Positions 51,699-60,200 of a DNA stretch of 64,000 nucleotides are shown piece after piece; the first letter of the stretch is position 1; every line of letters starts with the position of its first letter. The DNA is from Actinomycetes bacterium (GTDB lineage: Bacteria > Actinomycetota > Acidimicrobiia > Acidimicrobiales > Acidimicrobilacustridaceae): NCBI GenBank assembly GCA_029782025.1, contig JAKOVR010000119.1, positions 1-64,000 of the forward strand, written 5' to 3'. Below the pieces are notes generated by a model. It saw only the letters and a program-made list of their open reading frames with translations. It was not told the DNA's origin and made no database searches. The position numbers were made by a program, and so were the translations under genes.

Positions 51699-52286
51699 AT
51701 GAGCACAGTGGCCGACACGGTCCGCTCCCTGGTCGCGCCCCTCCTCGCCGCTCACGGCCTCGAGCTCTTCGACGTCGACTACGGGGGTGGCCGGCTCGTG
51801 ATCACCGTCGATCGGGAGGGCGGGGTCGACGTCGACGGCATCACCGAGGCCACCCGCACCATCTCGCGGGCGCTCGACGCCCACGACGTCGTCCCCGGCC
51901 ACTACACCCTCGAGGTGTCGAGCCCGGGGCTCGAGCGACCGCTGCGCACGCCGGAGCACTTCGCCTGGGCGGTCGGACGCGACGTCACCGTGAAGCTGGT
52001 GCCCGGGGTCGACGGGGAGCGTCGCCTCACCGGCGCCCTCCTGCGCTTCGAGCCCGGTGAGCGCCCCAATGCCGGGCGGCTCACGTTGCGGCTGACGGAC
52101 CCGCCAGCGGGGGAGCGCACGCTCGAGCTGGCGGAGATCGACAAGGCCCGCACGGTGTTCGTGTGGGGGCCGGCGCCCAGACCAGGCGGGAAGACCAAGC
52201 GACAGCAGGGCCAGGACCGAGGGTCCGGCAAGGGTGCACCTGCTGCGATCGACGATGCATCCGCGGAGAAGAGAGCGACTGCCTGA
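51699..52286 (+). CDS. rimP: ribosome maturation factor RimP
   Basis: RimP helps 30S maturation. The 195-residue protein has LAAHGLELFDVDYGGGRLVITVD, GITEATRTISRALD, YTLEVSSPGLERPL and an SH3-like C-terminal domain, then a Lys/Gly tail. GAGGAGGTGAGGAG precedes the ATG, so this gene has a real ribosome binding site. Its stop overlaps nusA by TGATG. Confidence 0.95.
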   Translation: MSTVADTVRSLVAPLLAAHGLELFDVDYGGGRLVITVDREGGVDVDGITEATRTISRALDAHDVVPGHYTLEVSSPGLERPLRTPEHFAWAVGRDVTVKLVPGVDGERRLTGALLRFEPGERPNAGRLTLRLTDPPAGERTLELAEIDKARTVFVWGPAPRPGGKTKRQQGQDRGSGKGAPAAIDDASAEKRATA

Positions 52287-53476
52287 TGCCCAAGAACCCT
52301 GATTTCCTCGATGCGCTGGCGGCCCTCGCCGCCGACAAGGGCGTCTCCATCGACACGCTGTTCGGCGCCCTCGCCGACGCCCTCGAGACGGCCTACAAGC
52401 GCATGCCCGGCGCCCACGAGTACGCGTGGGTGGTCATCGACCCGGACGCCGGCGAGTTCCGCGTCCTCGCCCAGGAGCTCGACGAGGACGGCGAGCCCTA
52501 CGGCCCCGAACTCGACGTCACGCCCTCCGACTTCGGGCGCATCGCCGCGCAGACGGCCAAGCAGGTCATGAGCCAGCGCATCCGCGAGGCCGAGCGGGAG
52601 ATGAAGTACGAGGAGTACGCCGGCCGCGAGGGCGACATCATCACCGGCATCATCCAGCAGAGCGACAGCCGCTACACGCTGCTCGACCTCGGCCGGGTCG
52701 AGGCCCTGCTGCCCCAGGCCGAGCAGGTCCAGTACGAGCGCCCCGAGCCCGGCGCCCGGGTGAAGGCCTACATCGTCGAGGTCCGGCGCACGGCCAAGGG
52801 CCCCCAGATCGTCGTGAGCCGGACCCACCCCGGCCTCATCAAGCGCCTGTTCGAGCTCGAGGTGCCCGAGATCGCCGACGGCGTCGTCGAGATCAAGGCC
52901 TGTGCCCGTGAGCCCGGGGCCCGCACCAAGATCGCCGTGTGGTCCAACGACAACAACGTCGACCCGGTCGGCGCTTGCGTCGGTGCCCGCGGCGCCCGCG
53001 TGCGGATGGTGGTCACCGAGCTCCGGGGCGAGAAGATCGACATCGTCCCCTTCTCCGACGACCCGGCCGACTTCGTGGCCAAGGCCTTGTCCCCGGCCAA
53101 GGTCAAAGAGGTGCTGATCGACGAGGTGGTGGGCACGGCCACGGTCGTGGTCCCCGACTACCAGCTGTCGCTGGCGATCGGGAAGGAAGGGCAGAACGCC
53201 CGCCTCGCCGCCCGCCTCACCGGCTGGCACGTCGACATCAAGAGCGAGACCCAGATGGCCGAGGACGCCGCCGGTGGCGGCGAGGACTGGGCCGCGGGCG
53301 AGTGGATCGTCGATCCGGCCACCGGCGAGCAGCTCTGGCAGCCGGCCGAAGGCGGCCCGGCCATGTCGGTGGCCGAGTGGAACCAGGCTGCTGCCGCCCA
53401 GACCGCGGCGGTCGACGGCGCCGAGGCGCCGCCCCTCCCGAAGCCACCGGCCGGCGCCGAACCAGACCCCACCTGA
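52286..53476 (+). CDS. nusA: transcription termination/antitermination factor NusA
   Basis: A 396-residue NusA with N-terminal RNAP-binding domain (DALAALAADKGVSID, ALADALETAYKR), S1 domain (GDIITGIIQQSDSRYTLLDLG), and two KH domains (VGACVGARGARVRMVVTEL, LAIGKEGQNARLAARLTG). About 70 residues of Ala/Pro-rich tail follow. The acidic repeats of enterobacterial NusA are absent, as is usual in actinobacteria. The expected ylxR gene does not appear between nusA and infB. Confidence 0.96.
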   Translation: MPKNPDFLDALAALAADKGVSIDTLFGALADALETAYKRMPGAHEYAWVVIDPDAGEFRVLAQELDEDGEPYGPELDVTPSDFGRIAAQTAKQVMSQRIREAEREMKYEEYAGREGDIITGIIQQSDSRYTLLDLGRVEALLPQAEQVQYERPEPGARVKAYIVEVRRTAKGPQIVVSRTHPGLIKRLFELEVPEIADGVVEIKACAREPGARTKIAVWSNDNNVDPVGACVGARGARVRMVVTELRGEKIDIVPFSDDPADFVAKALSPAKVKEVLIDEVVGTATVVVPDYQLSLAIGKEGQNARLAARLTGWHVDIKSETQMAEDAAGGGEDWAAGEWIVDPATGEQLWQPAEGGPAMSVAEWNQAAAAQTAAVDGAEAPPLPKPPAGAEPDPT

Positions 53477-53599
53477 CCCCCCGCACCATCGACGTTTCGC
53501 GTTCTCGCACCCGGTGTGCGAGGATGGAGGGCCGATTTTGGCGCTACCCGGCCGACCGGGAGCAGCGTCGCGGCGATCGAGAGAAGAGAACCCCCACAC

Positions 53600-56455
53600 G
53601 TGGCCAAGAGCATTCGCGTCTACGAACTCGCCAGAGAACTCGGGCTGACCAACCCCGAGTGCCTCGACCTGTGCAAGGACCTCGGCATCGACGTCAAGAG
53701 CCATTCCTCGGGCATGGTCGAGGCCCAGGCCGACCGGGTGCGACGCAAGGCCGAACGTGAGGGGCTGATCCGCGACCAGCAGCCCGAGGAGCCCAAGCCG
53801 GTCAAGAAGGCGGCCAAGAAGTCGGCGGCCAAGGCCGAGCCGGACGGGGCCGCCGAGCCCGAGACCGCGGCCCCGGTGGCCGAGGAGTCCGCCGCTCCGT
53901 CGGAGCCGGCGTCCGCCCCGGCCCCCGCCGCCGTTCCGGCCCCGGTGCCGTCGCCGACCCCCGACGAGGTCCCGGCGGTCATCGAGCTCGACGAGGAGCC
54001 CGCCCGGCCCCGCCGGATGATCTCGTCGTCGGGCAGCGAGCACCCGCCCCGCCCTCCCCGTCCGGTCGACGTGCCCGCCGCGGGGAGCCCCTCGGTCCCC
54101 CCGCCGGGGGTCGCCCGACCGCCCGTGCCCGGGCCTCCCGGCGCACCCGGTGCCCCAGGTGGGCCCGGTGCTGCCCGTCCCGCCTCCGGTCCCTCGGTCC
54201 CCGCCGCTCGGGCCCCCGGTGCCGGCCCAGGCGCCGCGCCCCCGCGCCCGACGTCCTCGACCGGCCGGCCCATCCCGCCGCCGCCCCGTCCGCCGGTCTC
54301 GTCGGTCACGGGCAAGCCGATCCCGCCGCCCCCCGGGGCTCGTGGACCGGGCCGTCCGCCCGTCGGGCCGCCCATGAACCGTGGCGCCCGCCCCGCCGGT
54401 GCCGGTCCCCGGCCCGGTGGCTCCGGTGGTCCCGGTGGTCCCGGCATGGGGCGCGGCCCGTCGATGCCGGGTGGTCCCTCGTTCGGCCGTGGTGGTCCCG
54501 GTGGCGGTCCGGGTGGCGGTCCCGGCGGTGGTCCCGGTGGCCGGCCCGGTGGGCCGGGTCAGCGTCGCCAGCCGCGGCGCAAGGGCGGAGGTCGTCGTCG
54601 CAAGCGGGACGAGCTCCAGCCGATGGACATCCAGACCTACACCCCGGCCACCGCCCCGGTGCCCGAGGGTGTGGTCGTCGTCGAGCGGGCCAGCACGGCC
54701 CAAGAGCTCGGCCCGAAGCTCAACCGCACCGCGGCCGACGTGGTCCGGTTCCTGCTCCAGCAGGGCGAGATGGTCACCGCGACCCAGTCCCTCAGCGACG
54801 ACCTCATCGAGCTGTTCGCGGCCGAGGTCGGCGCCGAGCTCCGCCTGGTGGATCCGGGCGAGGAGCAGGAGGTCGAGCTCCTCCGCCAGCTGCAGGTCGA
54901 CGAGGACGTCGACGACGACATCTACGAGTCCTGGCCCGAACGCCCGCCGGTGATCACCGTGATGGGCCACGTCGACCACGGCAAGACCAAGCTGCTCGAC
55001 TACATCCGCCGCGCCAACGTCGTGGCCGGCGAGGCCGGCGGCATCACCCAGCACATCGGCGCCTACCAGGTCCTCCAGGACGGCGAGCCGATCACCTTCC
55101 TCGACACGCCCGGCCACGAGGCCTTCACCGCCATGCGGGCGCGCGGGGCCCAGGCCACCGACATCGTGGTGCTGGTGGTGGCGGCCGACGACGGGGTGAT
55201 GCCCCAGACGCTCGAGGCGCTCGACCACGCCAAGGCGGCCGACGTCCCGATCGTGGTCGCCATCAACAAGGTCGACAAGGAGTCGGCCAACCCCGACCGC
55301 GTGATGCAGCAGCTGTCCGAGCGGGGGCTGGTGCCGGAGGCCTGGGGTGGTGACACCGTCATGGTGCCCCTCTCCGCGCTGACCGGCGTCGGCGTCGACG
55401 AGCTCCTCGCCAACCTGTTGGTGGTGGCCGAGGTCGAGGACCTCCGCGCCAACCCCGAGGGTCGCGCCCGCGGCATCGTGCTGGAGTCGCACCTCGACAT
55501 CGGCCGGGGCCCCGTGGCCACCGTGCTCGTGCAGCGCGGCACCCTCAAGGTCGGCGATCCGGTCGTCGCCGGGTCGGCCTGGGGGCGCGTGCGGGCCCTC
55601 ATCGACGACCGGGGCGAGCAGGTGAAGGAGGCGGGCCCGTCGGCACCGGTCCAGGTGCTCGGCCTCAACGAGGTGGCCGGGTCCGGCGACCGGTTCGTGG
55701 TGGCGCCCGACGAGAAGACGGCGTCGAAGGTGGCGTCCACCCGTGAGCACTGGAAGCGCCAGGCCGCCCTCGGGCGCGAGGCCCATGCCACCGCCGGCGG
55801 CGCCCGGCTCGAGGACATCTTCGAGCAGATCAAGGTGGGCGAGGCGGCCACGCTCAACGTCATCGTCAAGGCCGACGTCACCGGCTCGTTGGAAGCGGTC
55901 ACCGAGTCGCTGCGCAAGCTCGAGCGCAACGACATGAAGCTGTCCTTCGTGAGCCGCGGCGTGGGTGGCATCACCCAGGCCGACATCCAGCTCGCCGCCA
56001 CCTCCAACGCCACGATCATCGGCTTCAACGTGCGACCCGACCGCAAGGCCCGGGAGCTGGCCGAGCAGGAGCACGTCGAGATCCGCACCTACGAGATCAT
56101 CTACAAGCTGATCGAGGACATCGAGGCGGCCATGATCGGCATGCTCGCCCCCGAGTTCGAAGAGGTGGTCACGGGCGAGGCCGAGGTCCGCGAGGTCTTC
56201 CGGGTCCCCCGGGTCGGCGCCGTGGCCGGCTGCATGGTCATCAGCGGCACCATCACCCGTGGCTCGAAGGTGCGCTTCCTCCGCGAGGGCACCGTCATCT
56301 GGAAGGGCGCCATCCAGTCGCTCCGGCGCTTCAAGGACGACGTCCGTGAGGTGGCCACCGGCTTCGAGTGCGGCGTCGGCCTGTCCGACTTCCAGGACCT
56401 CAAGCAGGGCGACATCATCGAGACCTTCGAGGAGCGGGAGATCCCCCGCACCTGA
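53600..56455 (+). CDS. infB: translation initiation factor IF-2
   Basis: IF-2 brings fMet-tRNA to the 30S subunit. The 951-residue protein begins [18 protein letters not shown] (IF-2N), then has a ~320-residue Ala/Pro/Gly/Arg-rich disordered region with PGGPG-type repeats (about residues 60-350), a second IF-2N domain ([18 protein letters not shown]), the G domain with GHVDHGKT near residue 455, DTPGHEAF and NKVDK, and domains II-IV. GTG is the start with AGAGAAGAGAA upstream. The 123-base nusA-infB gap holds no ylxR. Confidence 0.96.
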   Translation: MAKSIRVYELARELGLTNPECLDLCKDLGIDVKSHSSGMVEAQADRVRRKAEREGLIRDQQPEEPKPVKKAAKKSAAKAEPDGAAEPETAAPVAEESAAPSEPASAPAPAAVPAPVPSPTPDEVPAVIELDEEPARPRRMISSSGSEHPPRPPRPVDVPAAGSPSVPPPGVARPPVPGPPGAPGAPGGPGAARPASGPSVPAARAPGAGPGAAPPRPTSSTGRPIPPPPRPPVSSVTGKPIPPPPGARGPGRPPVGPPMNRGARPAGAGPRPGGSGGPGGPGMGRGPSMPGGPSFGRGGPGGGPGGGPGGGPGGRPGGPGQRRQPRRKGGGRRRKRDELQPMDIQTYTPATAPVPEGVVVVERASTAQELGPKLNRTAADVVRFLLQQGEMVTATQSLSDDLIELFAAEVGAELRLVDPGEEQEVELLRQLQVDEDVDDDIYESWPERPPVITVMGHVDHGKTKLLDYIRRANVVAGEAGGITQHIGAYQVLQDGEPITFLDTPGHEAFTAMRARGAQATDIVVLVVAADDGVMPQTLEALDHAKAADVPIVVAINKVDKESANPDRVMQQLSERGLVPEAWGGDTVMVPLSALTGVGVDELLANLLVVAEVEDLRANPEGRARGIVLESHLDIGRGPVATVLVQRGTLKVGDPVVAGSAWGRVRALIDDRGEQVKEAGPSAPVQVLGLNEVAGSGDRFVVAPDEKTASKVASTREHWKRQAALGREAHATAGGARLEDIFEQIKVGEAATLNVIVKADVTGSLEAVTESLRKLERNDMKLSFVSRGVGGITQADIQLAATSNATIIGFNVRPDRKARELAEQEHVEIRTYEIIYKLIEDIEAAMIGMLAPEFEEVVTGEAEVREVFRVPRVGAVAGCMVISGTITRGSKVRFLREGTVIWKGAIQSLRRFKDDVREVATGFECGVGLSDFQDLKQGDIIETFEEREIPRT

Positions 56456-56471
56456 TCGCCCGGGCGGCCGG

Positions 56472-56891
56472 TCAGATGTAGGCCGGGTCGTCGTCGGCGG
56501 CGTACACGAACTCGTGCACCGCTTCGGGCCCGACGAGGCGCTCGAGGACGTTGCCGTCGTGGTCGGCCAAGAGCGTGGTGGGCGCCCGCTTGACCTCGTA
56601 CCGGTCGCCGAGGTCGAGCTCGACGGTGGCGTCGATCGTGCGCACGGCGTGGTGCGGGAAGGCCTCGGCGAGGATGCGCTCGACGTGCTCGCACGACGCG
56701 CACCACGGCGTGGAGAAGATCAGCCAGGTGCACGGGGCGCCGGCGGCCAGGTGGACGGCCGGGACCTCGGGCCAGCAGGTGCCCTCGTTGGCGCCGCCGA
56801 GGGCGGCGTCGGCGGCGAGGCCCCGCCGGTAGCGCAGGGCGAGCACGGCGACGGCGATCCCGAGGATGACGACGATGGCGAGGCGGTCCAC
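56472..56891 (-). CDS. membrane-anchored thioredoxin-like protein
   Basis: A 139-residue protein with an N-terminal signal-anchor helix (LAIVVILGIAVAVLAL) and a thioredoxin fold with the active-site CxxC in STPWCASCEHVERIL, the cis-proline in RAPTTLLAD and a C-terminal helix. It faces the extracytoplasmic or membrane-proximal side if the anchor is N-in. GTG starts 1 base after the DUF4395 stop, so both are cotranscribed. Likely a thiol oxidoreductase; partner unknown. Confidence 0.85.
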   Translation of the reverse strand: MDRLAIVVILGIAVAVLALRYRRGLAADAALGGANEGTCWPEVPAVHLAAGAPCTWLIFSTPWCASCEHVERILAEAFPHHAVRTIDATVELDLGDRYEVKRAPTTLLADHDGNVLERLVGPEAVHEFVYAADDDPAYI

Positions 56892-56892
56892 C

Positions 56893-57333
56893 TCAGGCCG
56901 CCAGCTTCACGCCGGACCGGCGGGCCCACCACAGGTACATCTCGCAGCCCACGCAGATGCCGCTCGACGCGGCCAGGCCGGCCAGGACGGCGACGATCAG
57001 GCTGAGGATCCAGCCCGCCGTGCTGGCGCCGAGCACGAAGGCGACCGTGGCGCTGCCCAGGAAGATCACGCCGACGGTGGCGGCGAAGCGGGGCGGGCGT
57101 GGGTCCTCGAGCTCCTTCGGGGGGCCCAGGCGAGGCTTGACGACCTCGACGTAGAGGCGGAGGAAGGGCCCGTACCGCGGCCCGAACGCGGCGCCGAGGA
57201 ACAGCACGACGGCGAAGACCGGGGCCACGGCCGGCACCTGGAACAGGTAGCCGAGCACCAGCGCGGTGGCGAGCACGCTCTGGTTGAAGCGGGGCCCTCG
57301 CGGGTCGATCGGGGCGGGGGTGCCTTCCTTCAT
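56893..57333 (-). CDS. DUF4395 membrane protein
   Basis: A 146-residue protein with four hydrophobic segments: FNQSVLATALVLGYLFQVPAV region, VAPVFAVVLFLGAAFG, FAATVGVIFLGSATVAFVLG and ILSLIVAVLAGLAASSG. The opening IDPRGPRFNQ and CVGCEMYLWWAR near the end are DUF4395 features. The late CxxC could form or exchange a disulfide with the thioredoxin-like partner encoded downstream. Function unknown. Its ATG lies 6 bases from a TAGACT box. Confidence 0.85.
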   Translation of the reverse strand: MKEGTPAPIDPRGPRFNQSVLATALVLGYLFQVPAVAPVFAVVLFLGAAFGPRYGPFLRLYVEVVKPRLGPPKELEDPRPPRFAATVGVIFLGSATVAFVLGASTAGWILSLIVAVLAGLAASSGICVGCEMYLWWARRSGVKLAA

Positions 57334-57339
57334 GACAGC

Positions 57340-57345
57340 AGTCTA
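57340..57345 (-). promoter_or_regulatory. -10 box (TAGACT) for the DUF4395/thioredoxin operon
   Basis: On the minus strand TAGACT ends 6 bases before the ATG at 57333; leaderless transcription predicted. An IscR-like palindrome abuts it upstream. Confidence 0.6.
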
Positions 57346-57369
57346 AACCCGACTCGTCCGGTCGGGTAT
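57345..57369. promoter_or_regulatory. IscR-type-1-like 25-bp palindrome over the DUF4395 promoter
   Basis: Half sites AAACCCGACT and GGTCGGGTAT are separated by 5 bases. The E. coli IscR type 1 consensus, as I recall it, is ATASYYGACT, five bases, AGTCRRSTAT; two of the 20 half-site bases differ here. The site spans the -10/-35 interval of the minus-strand promoter, where a bound repressor would block it. An Rrf2-family iron-sulfur, NO or redox regulator is the natural candidate; none is encoded in this window. Confidence 0.5.
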
Positions 57370-57421
57370 TCCCGGGCGCGGTCGGGCCGGAATCGGCGCC
57401 GGGACGCGGGGTCGTGGGCGG

Positions 57422-57427
57422 TAGCAT
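57422..57427 (+). promoter_or_regulatory. -10 box (TAGCAT) for ylxP-rbfA-truB
   Basis: TAGCAT ends 10 bases before the ylxP ATG; no Shine-Dalgarno. Confidence 0.5.
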
Positions 57428-57437
57428 CGACGATCCC

Positions 57438-57734
57438 ATGGCTGTGCACGTGCTCGCCCTCACCGTGGACCTGCGCCTGCCGGCCTGCCATTCCTTGAAA
57501 GACAAGCGGGCCGTGGTCCGCACCATCGTGGAGGGTGCTCGCCACCGGTTCTCGGTGGCGAGCGCCGAGACCGGCCACCAGGACTCGTGGCAGCGGGCCG
57601 AGCTCGGCTTCGCCGTCGTGTCCGGCACCGTGGCCGTCGCCGAGGAGGTCATGGCCGCGGTCGACCGGTTCGTGTGGTCGTTCCCCGAGGTAGAGGTCCT
57701 GTCGACCGCCCACCACTGGACCGACACCGGCTGA
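57438..57734 (+). CDS. YlxP/DUF503 family protein
   Basis: A 98-residue protein with LTVDLRLPACHSLKDKRAVV and ARHRFSVASAETGHQDSW, the DUF503 signature. Family members lie between infB and rbfA in many bacteria, as here, and are presumed to assist ribosome assembly, though the role is not proven. Confidence 0.9.
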   Translation: MAVHVLALTVDLRLPACHSLKDKRAVVRTIVEGARHRFSVASAETGHQDSWQRAELGFAVVSGTVAVAEEVMAAVDRFVWSFPEVEVLSTAHHWTDTG

Positions 57735-57790
57735 CCCTCGCCGGTCCTCCCCGCCCATTCCCCGCCGACCCCGCCGACTGGAGCGCCGCT

Positions 57791-58255
57791 ATGGCTCGCC
57801 GCCGATCCCATCCCACCAAGCGCGACTACCCCCGTACGGCGCGCCTCGGCGAGCTGCTGCGGGAGATCCTGGCCGAGGAGCTCACGGCCATCGACGACGA
57901 GCGCATCGACCTGCTCACCGTGACCGGGGTCGAGGTCGATGCCGACCTGAACCGGGCGGTGGTCTTCTTCGACACCCTCGACGGCGACGACGCCGAGGGT
58001 GATGCCGTCGCCATCGCGGTGCTCGGGGAGCACCGCGGACGGTTGAAGGTGGCGATCGGGCGGCAGGCCTACGTGCGCAAGGTGCCCGACCTCACGTTCC
58101 GGCCCGATCCGGCCGTGCGGGCCGGGGAGAAGATCGACTCGCTCCTGCGTGACCTCGGTCCGGCCGGCGAGGTCCACGTGCCCGACGCCTACGTCGCCGG
58201 GGTGGGCATCGAGCCCTCGGCCGACCCTTCCGCCGAGCCCGACCGTGAGCCCTGA
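57791..58255 (+). CDS. rbfA: 30S ribosome-binding factor RbfA
   Basis: The 154-residue RbfA has a KH-like fold: RTARLGELLREILAEELTAI, LLTVTGVEVDADLNRAVVFFD, and YVRKVPDLTFRPDPAVRAGEKIDSLL in parts. It binds the 16S 5' helix during late 30S maturation. ATG is the start. Its last 11 bases overlap the truB start in another frame. Confidence 0.95.
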   Translation: MARRRSHPTKRDYPRTARLGELLREILAEELTAIDDERIDLLTVTGVEVDADLNRAVVFFDTLDGDDAEGDAVAIAVLGEHRGRLKVAIGRQAYVRKVPDLTFRPDPAVRAGEKIDSLLRDLGPAGEVHVPDAYVAGVGIEPSADPSAEPDREP

Positions 58256-59141
58256 CCGGCCCGCGGTCGACGGCGTCGCCGTCGTCGACAAGGAGGCGGG
58301 CTGGACCTCCCACGACGTGGTGGCCAAAGCCCGGGGCATCCTGCGTACCCGCAAGGTCGGGCACTCCGGCACCCTCGATCCGGACGCGACAGGCGTGCTC
58401 GTGCTCGGCCTCGGCCGAGCCACGCGGCTCCTGCGCTACCTGACCGAGCTCCCGAAGCAGTACACGGGCGAGATCGTGCTCGGCACCGCCACGACCACCC
58501 TCGACGCCTCGGGCGAGGTGGTGGCCACGGCCGACATGGGGGGCGTCACGCTGGACCAGGCCCGCGCCGCCGCGGCCACCCTCACCGGGGCCATCCTGCA
58601 GGTGCCCCCGATGGTGTCGGCCGTGCAGATCGGGGGTCGCCGCCTCCACGAGCTGGCCCGGGAGGGGATCGAGGTCGAGCGCGAGGCCCGTCCCGTCACC
58701 GTCCACCGGTTCGAGATCACCGACGCGCGTCCCGGCGATCCGCTCGTGCTCCGGTGCGTCGTCGACTGCTCCTCCGGCACCTACGTCCGGTCGCTGGCGG
58801 CGGATCTCGGCGTCGCGCTGGGCGGGGTGGCCCACCTCCGCAACCTGCGCCGCACCGCGGTCGGCGGGTTCACGCTGGCCGACGCCCGCACCCTCGACGC
58901 CCTCGACGTCGCCCACCTCCTGCCCATCGGCGCCGCCGTCGCCCACCTGGCCCGGCTCGACGTCGATGCCACGGCGGCGGCCGACATCGCCCACGGCAAG
59001 GTGCTCGAGCGAGCCCGGCTCGGCCTCGACCCGGGAGTGGCCGGGCCCTGGGCCGTCTTCGACACCGCCGGCGATCTGCTCGCTGTGTACGAGGCGCACC
59101 GGGGCGGAACGGTGAAGCCCGCATTGGTGATCCCGCGGTGA
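58245..59141 (+). CDS. truB: tRNA pseudouridine-55 synthase TruB
   Basis: TruB makes pseudouridine 55 in the T loop of tRNAs. The 298-residue protein contains VVDKEAGWTSHDVVAKAR, the catalytic aspartate in GHSGTLDPDATGVLVL, KQYTGEIVLGTATTTLD and VDCSSGTYVRSLAADLG. GTG at 58245, inside the end of rbfA, gives the expected N-terminus. Confidence 0.95.
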   Translation: MSPDRPAVDGVAVVDKEAGWTSHDVVAKARGILRTRKVGHSGTLDPDATGVLVLGLGRATRLLRYLTELPKQYTGEIVLGTATTTLDASGEVVATADMGGVTLDQARAAAATLTGAILQVPPMVSAVQIGGRRLHELAREGIEVEREARPVTVHRFEITDARPGDPLVLRCVVDCSSGTYVRSLAADLGVALGGVAHLRNLRRTAVGGFTLADARTLDALDVAHLLPIGAAVAHLARLDVDATAAADIAHGKVLERARLGLDPGVAGPWAVFDTAGDLLAVYEAHRGGTVKPALVIPR

Positions 59142-59149
59142 CCGACCGG

Positions 59150-59155
59150 TAGCGT
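59150..59155 (+). promoter_or_regulatory. candidate -10 box (TAGCGT) for ribF
   Basis: TAGCGT lies 11 bases before the ribF ATG in the 25-base truB-ribF gap; no ribosome binding site is visible. Confidence 0.45.
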
Positions 59156-59166
59156 GGGCGCCCACT

Positions 59167-60132
59167 ATGGAGCTCCTGCGCGACCCGGGCCGCTTCCCCC
59201 ACCTGCCTCGCGGGACCGCCGTCACCATCGGTGCCTACGACGGGGTGCACCGGGGTCACCGGGCCGTGATCGAGCAGGTGCGCCATCTCGCCGCCGAGCG
59301 CGACCTCGCCACCGCGGTGGTCACCTTCGACCGCCACCCGGCCAGCGTCGTCCGTCCCGAGTCGGCCCCCCCGCTCCTCACCGACCTCGATCAGAAGCTC
59401 GAGCTCCTCGCCAGCACGGGCGTCGACTACGCCGTGGTCATCACCTTCGACGAGGTCCGGGCCACCGAGCCGGCGGAGGTGTTCGTGCACGAGCTCCTCG
59501 TCGGCAAGTTGGCCGCCCGGGTCGTGGTGGTGGGGGAGGACTTCCACTTCGGCCACAAGCGGACCGGCAACGTCGCCCTCCTCACCACCCTCGGTGCCGA
59601 CCTCGGGTTCGAGGTGCGGGGGATCGACCTCGTCGGGGTCGACGGCGCGGCGGCGCCGGCCGACGACCAGGTGTCCTCCACCCGCATCCGGACCGCCCTG
59701 CGCCAGGGGGACCTGGAGCAGGCCAACCGCCTGCTGGGCCGACCCCACGAGGTGCGGGGTGTGGTCGTGGGCGGCGACCGCAGGGCGCGAGAGCTCGGGT
59801 TCCCGACCGCCAACGTCAACGTGCCCGACGACATCTGCCTGCCCGCCGACGGCATCTACGCCGGCTGGTTCCGCCGACCCGGCCCCCACGCCGACGAGCG
59901 GATCCCGGCGGCCATCAGCCTCGGCCGCCGGCCCACCTTCTACGACGACCAGCCGTACTCGCTGCTCGAGGCCCACCTGCTGGACTGGACCGGCGACCTC
60001 TACGGCGTCGACGGCCGCGTGGGGTTCGTGGCCCGCCTGCGGGGCGAGGAGCGCTTCGCCTCCGTCGACGACCTGGTGGCCCAGATGGGCCGTGATTGCG
60101 ACCAGGCCCGCCGGATCCTCCTCGGGCCCTGA
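59167..60132 (+). CDS. ribF: bifunctional riboflavin kinase / FAD synthetase
   Basis: The 321-residue enzyme makes FMN and FAD. The N-terminal adenylyltransferase has ITIGAYDGVHRGHRAVIEQV (GxHxGH) and GEDFHFGHKRTGN and SSTRIRTAL; the C-terminal kinase has GDRRARELGFPTANV and a late LEAHLLDWTGDLYG. Length and domain order are standard, and truB-ribF-rpsO is the usual order, here interrupted by a hydrolase gene. Confidence 0.95.
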   Translation: MELLRDPGRFPHLPRGTAVTIGAYDGVHRGHRAVIEQVRHLAAERDLATAVVTFDRHPASVVRPESAPPLLTDLDQKLELLASTGVDYAVVITFDEVRATEPAEVFVHELLVGKLAARVVVVGEDFHFGHKRTGNVALLTTLGADLGFEVRGIDLVGVDGAAAPADDQVSSTRIRTALRQGDLEQANRLLGRPHEVRGVVVGGDRRARELGFPTANVNVPDDICLPADGIYAGWFRRPGPHADERIPAAISLGRRPTFYDDQPYSLLEAHLLDWTGDLYGVDGRVGFVARLRGEERFASVDDLVAQMGRDCDQARRILLGP

Positions 60133-60142
60133 CGCCGGGCGG

Positions 60143-60148
60143 TAGCCT
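60143..60148 (+). promoter_or_regulatory. candidate -10 box (TAGCCT) for the alpha/beta hydrolase
   Basis: TAGCCT after GCGG lies 52 bases before the ATG; the leader carries CGGAGCCGGAGAC about 8 bases from the start. Confidence 0.35.
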
Positions 60149-60200
60149 GGGATCCCCGGGAACGGGAGCTGGTCGACGCCAACGGAGCCGGAGACAGCCG

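Noticed and set aside
53477-53599. Remnant of ylxR between nusA and infB
   Set aside because: No frame shows the RxCxxC-type YlxR motif; the spacer looks non-coding.
51902-56074. A 1390-codon antisense frame spanning rimP, nusA and infB
   Set aside because: It runs opposite three certain genes and its Gly/Asp/Leu/His-rich product is the typical shadow of GC-rich coding DNA.
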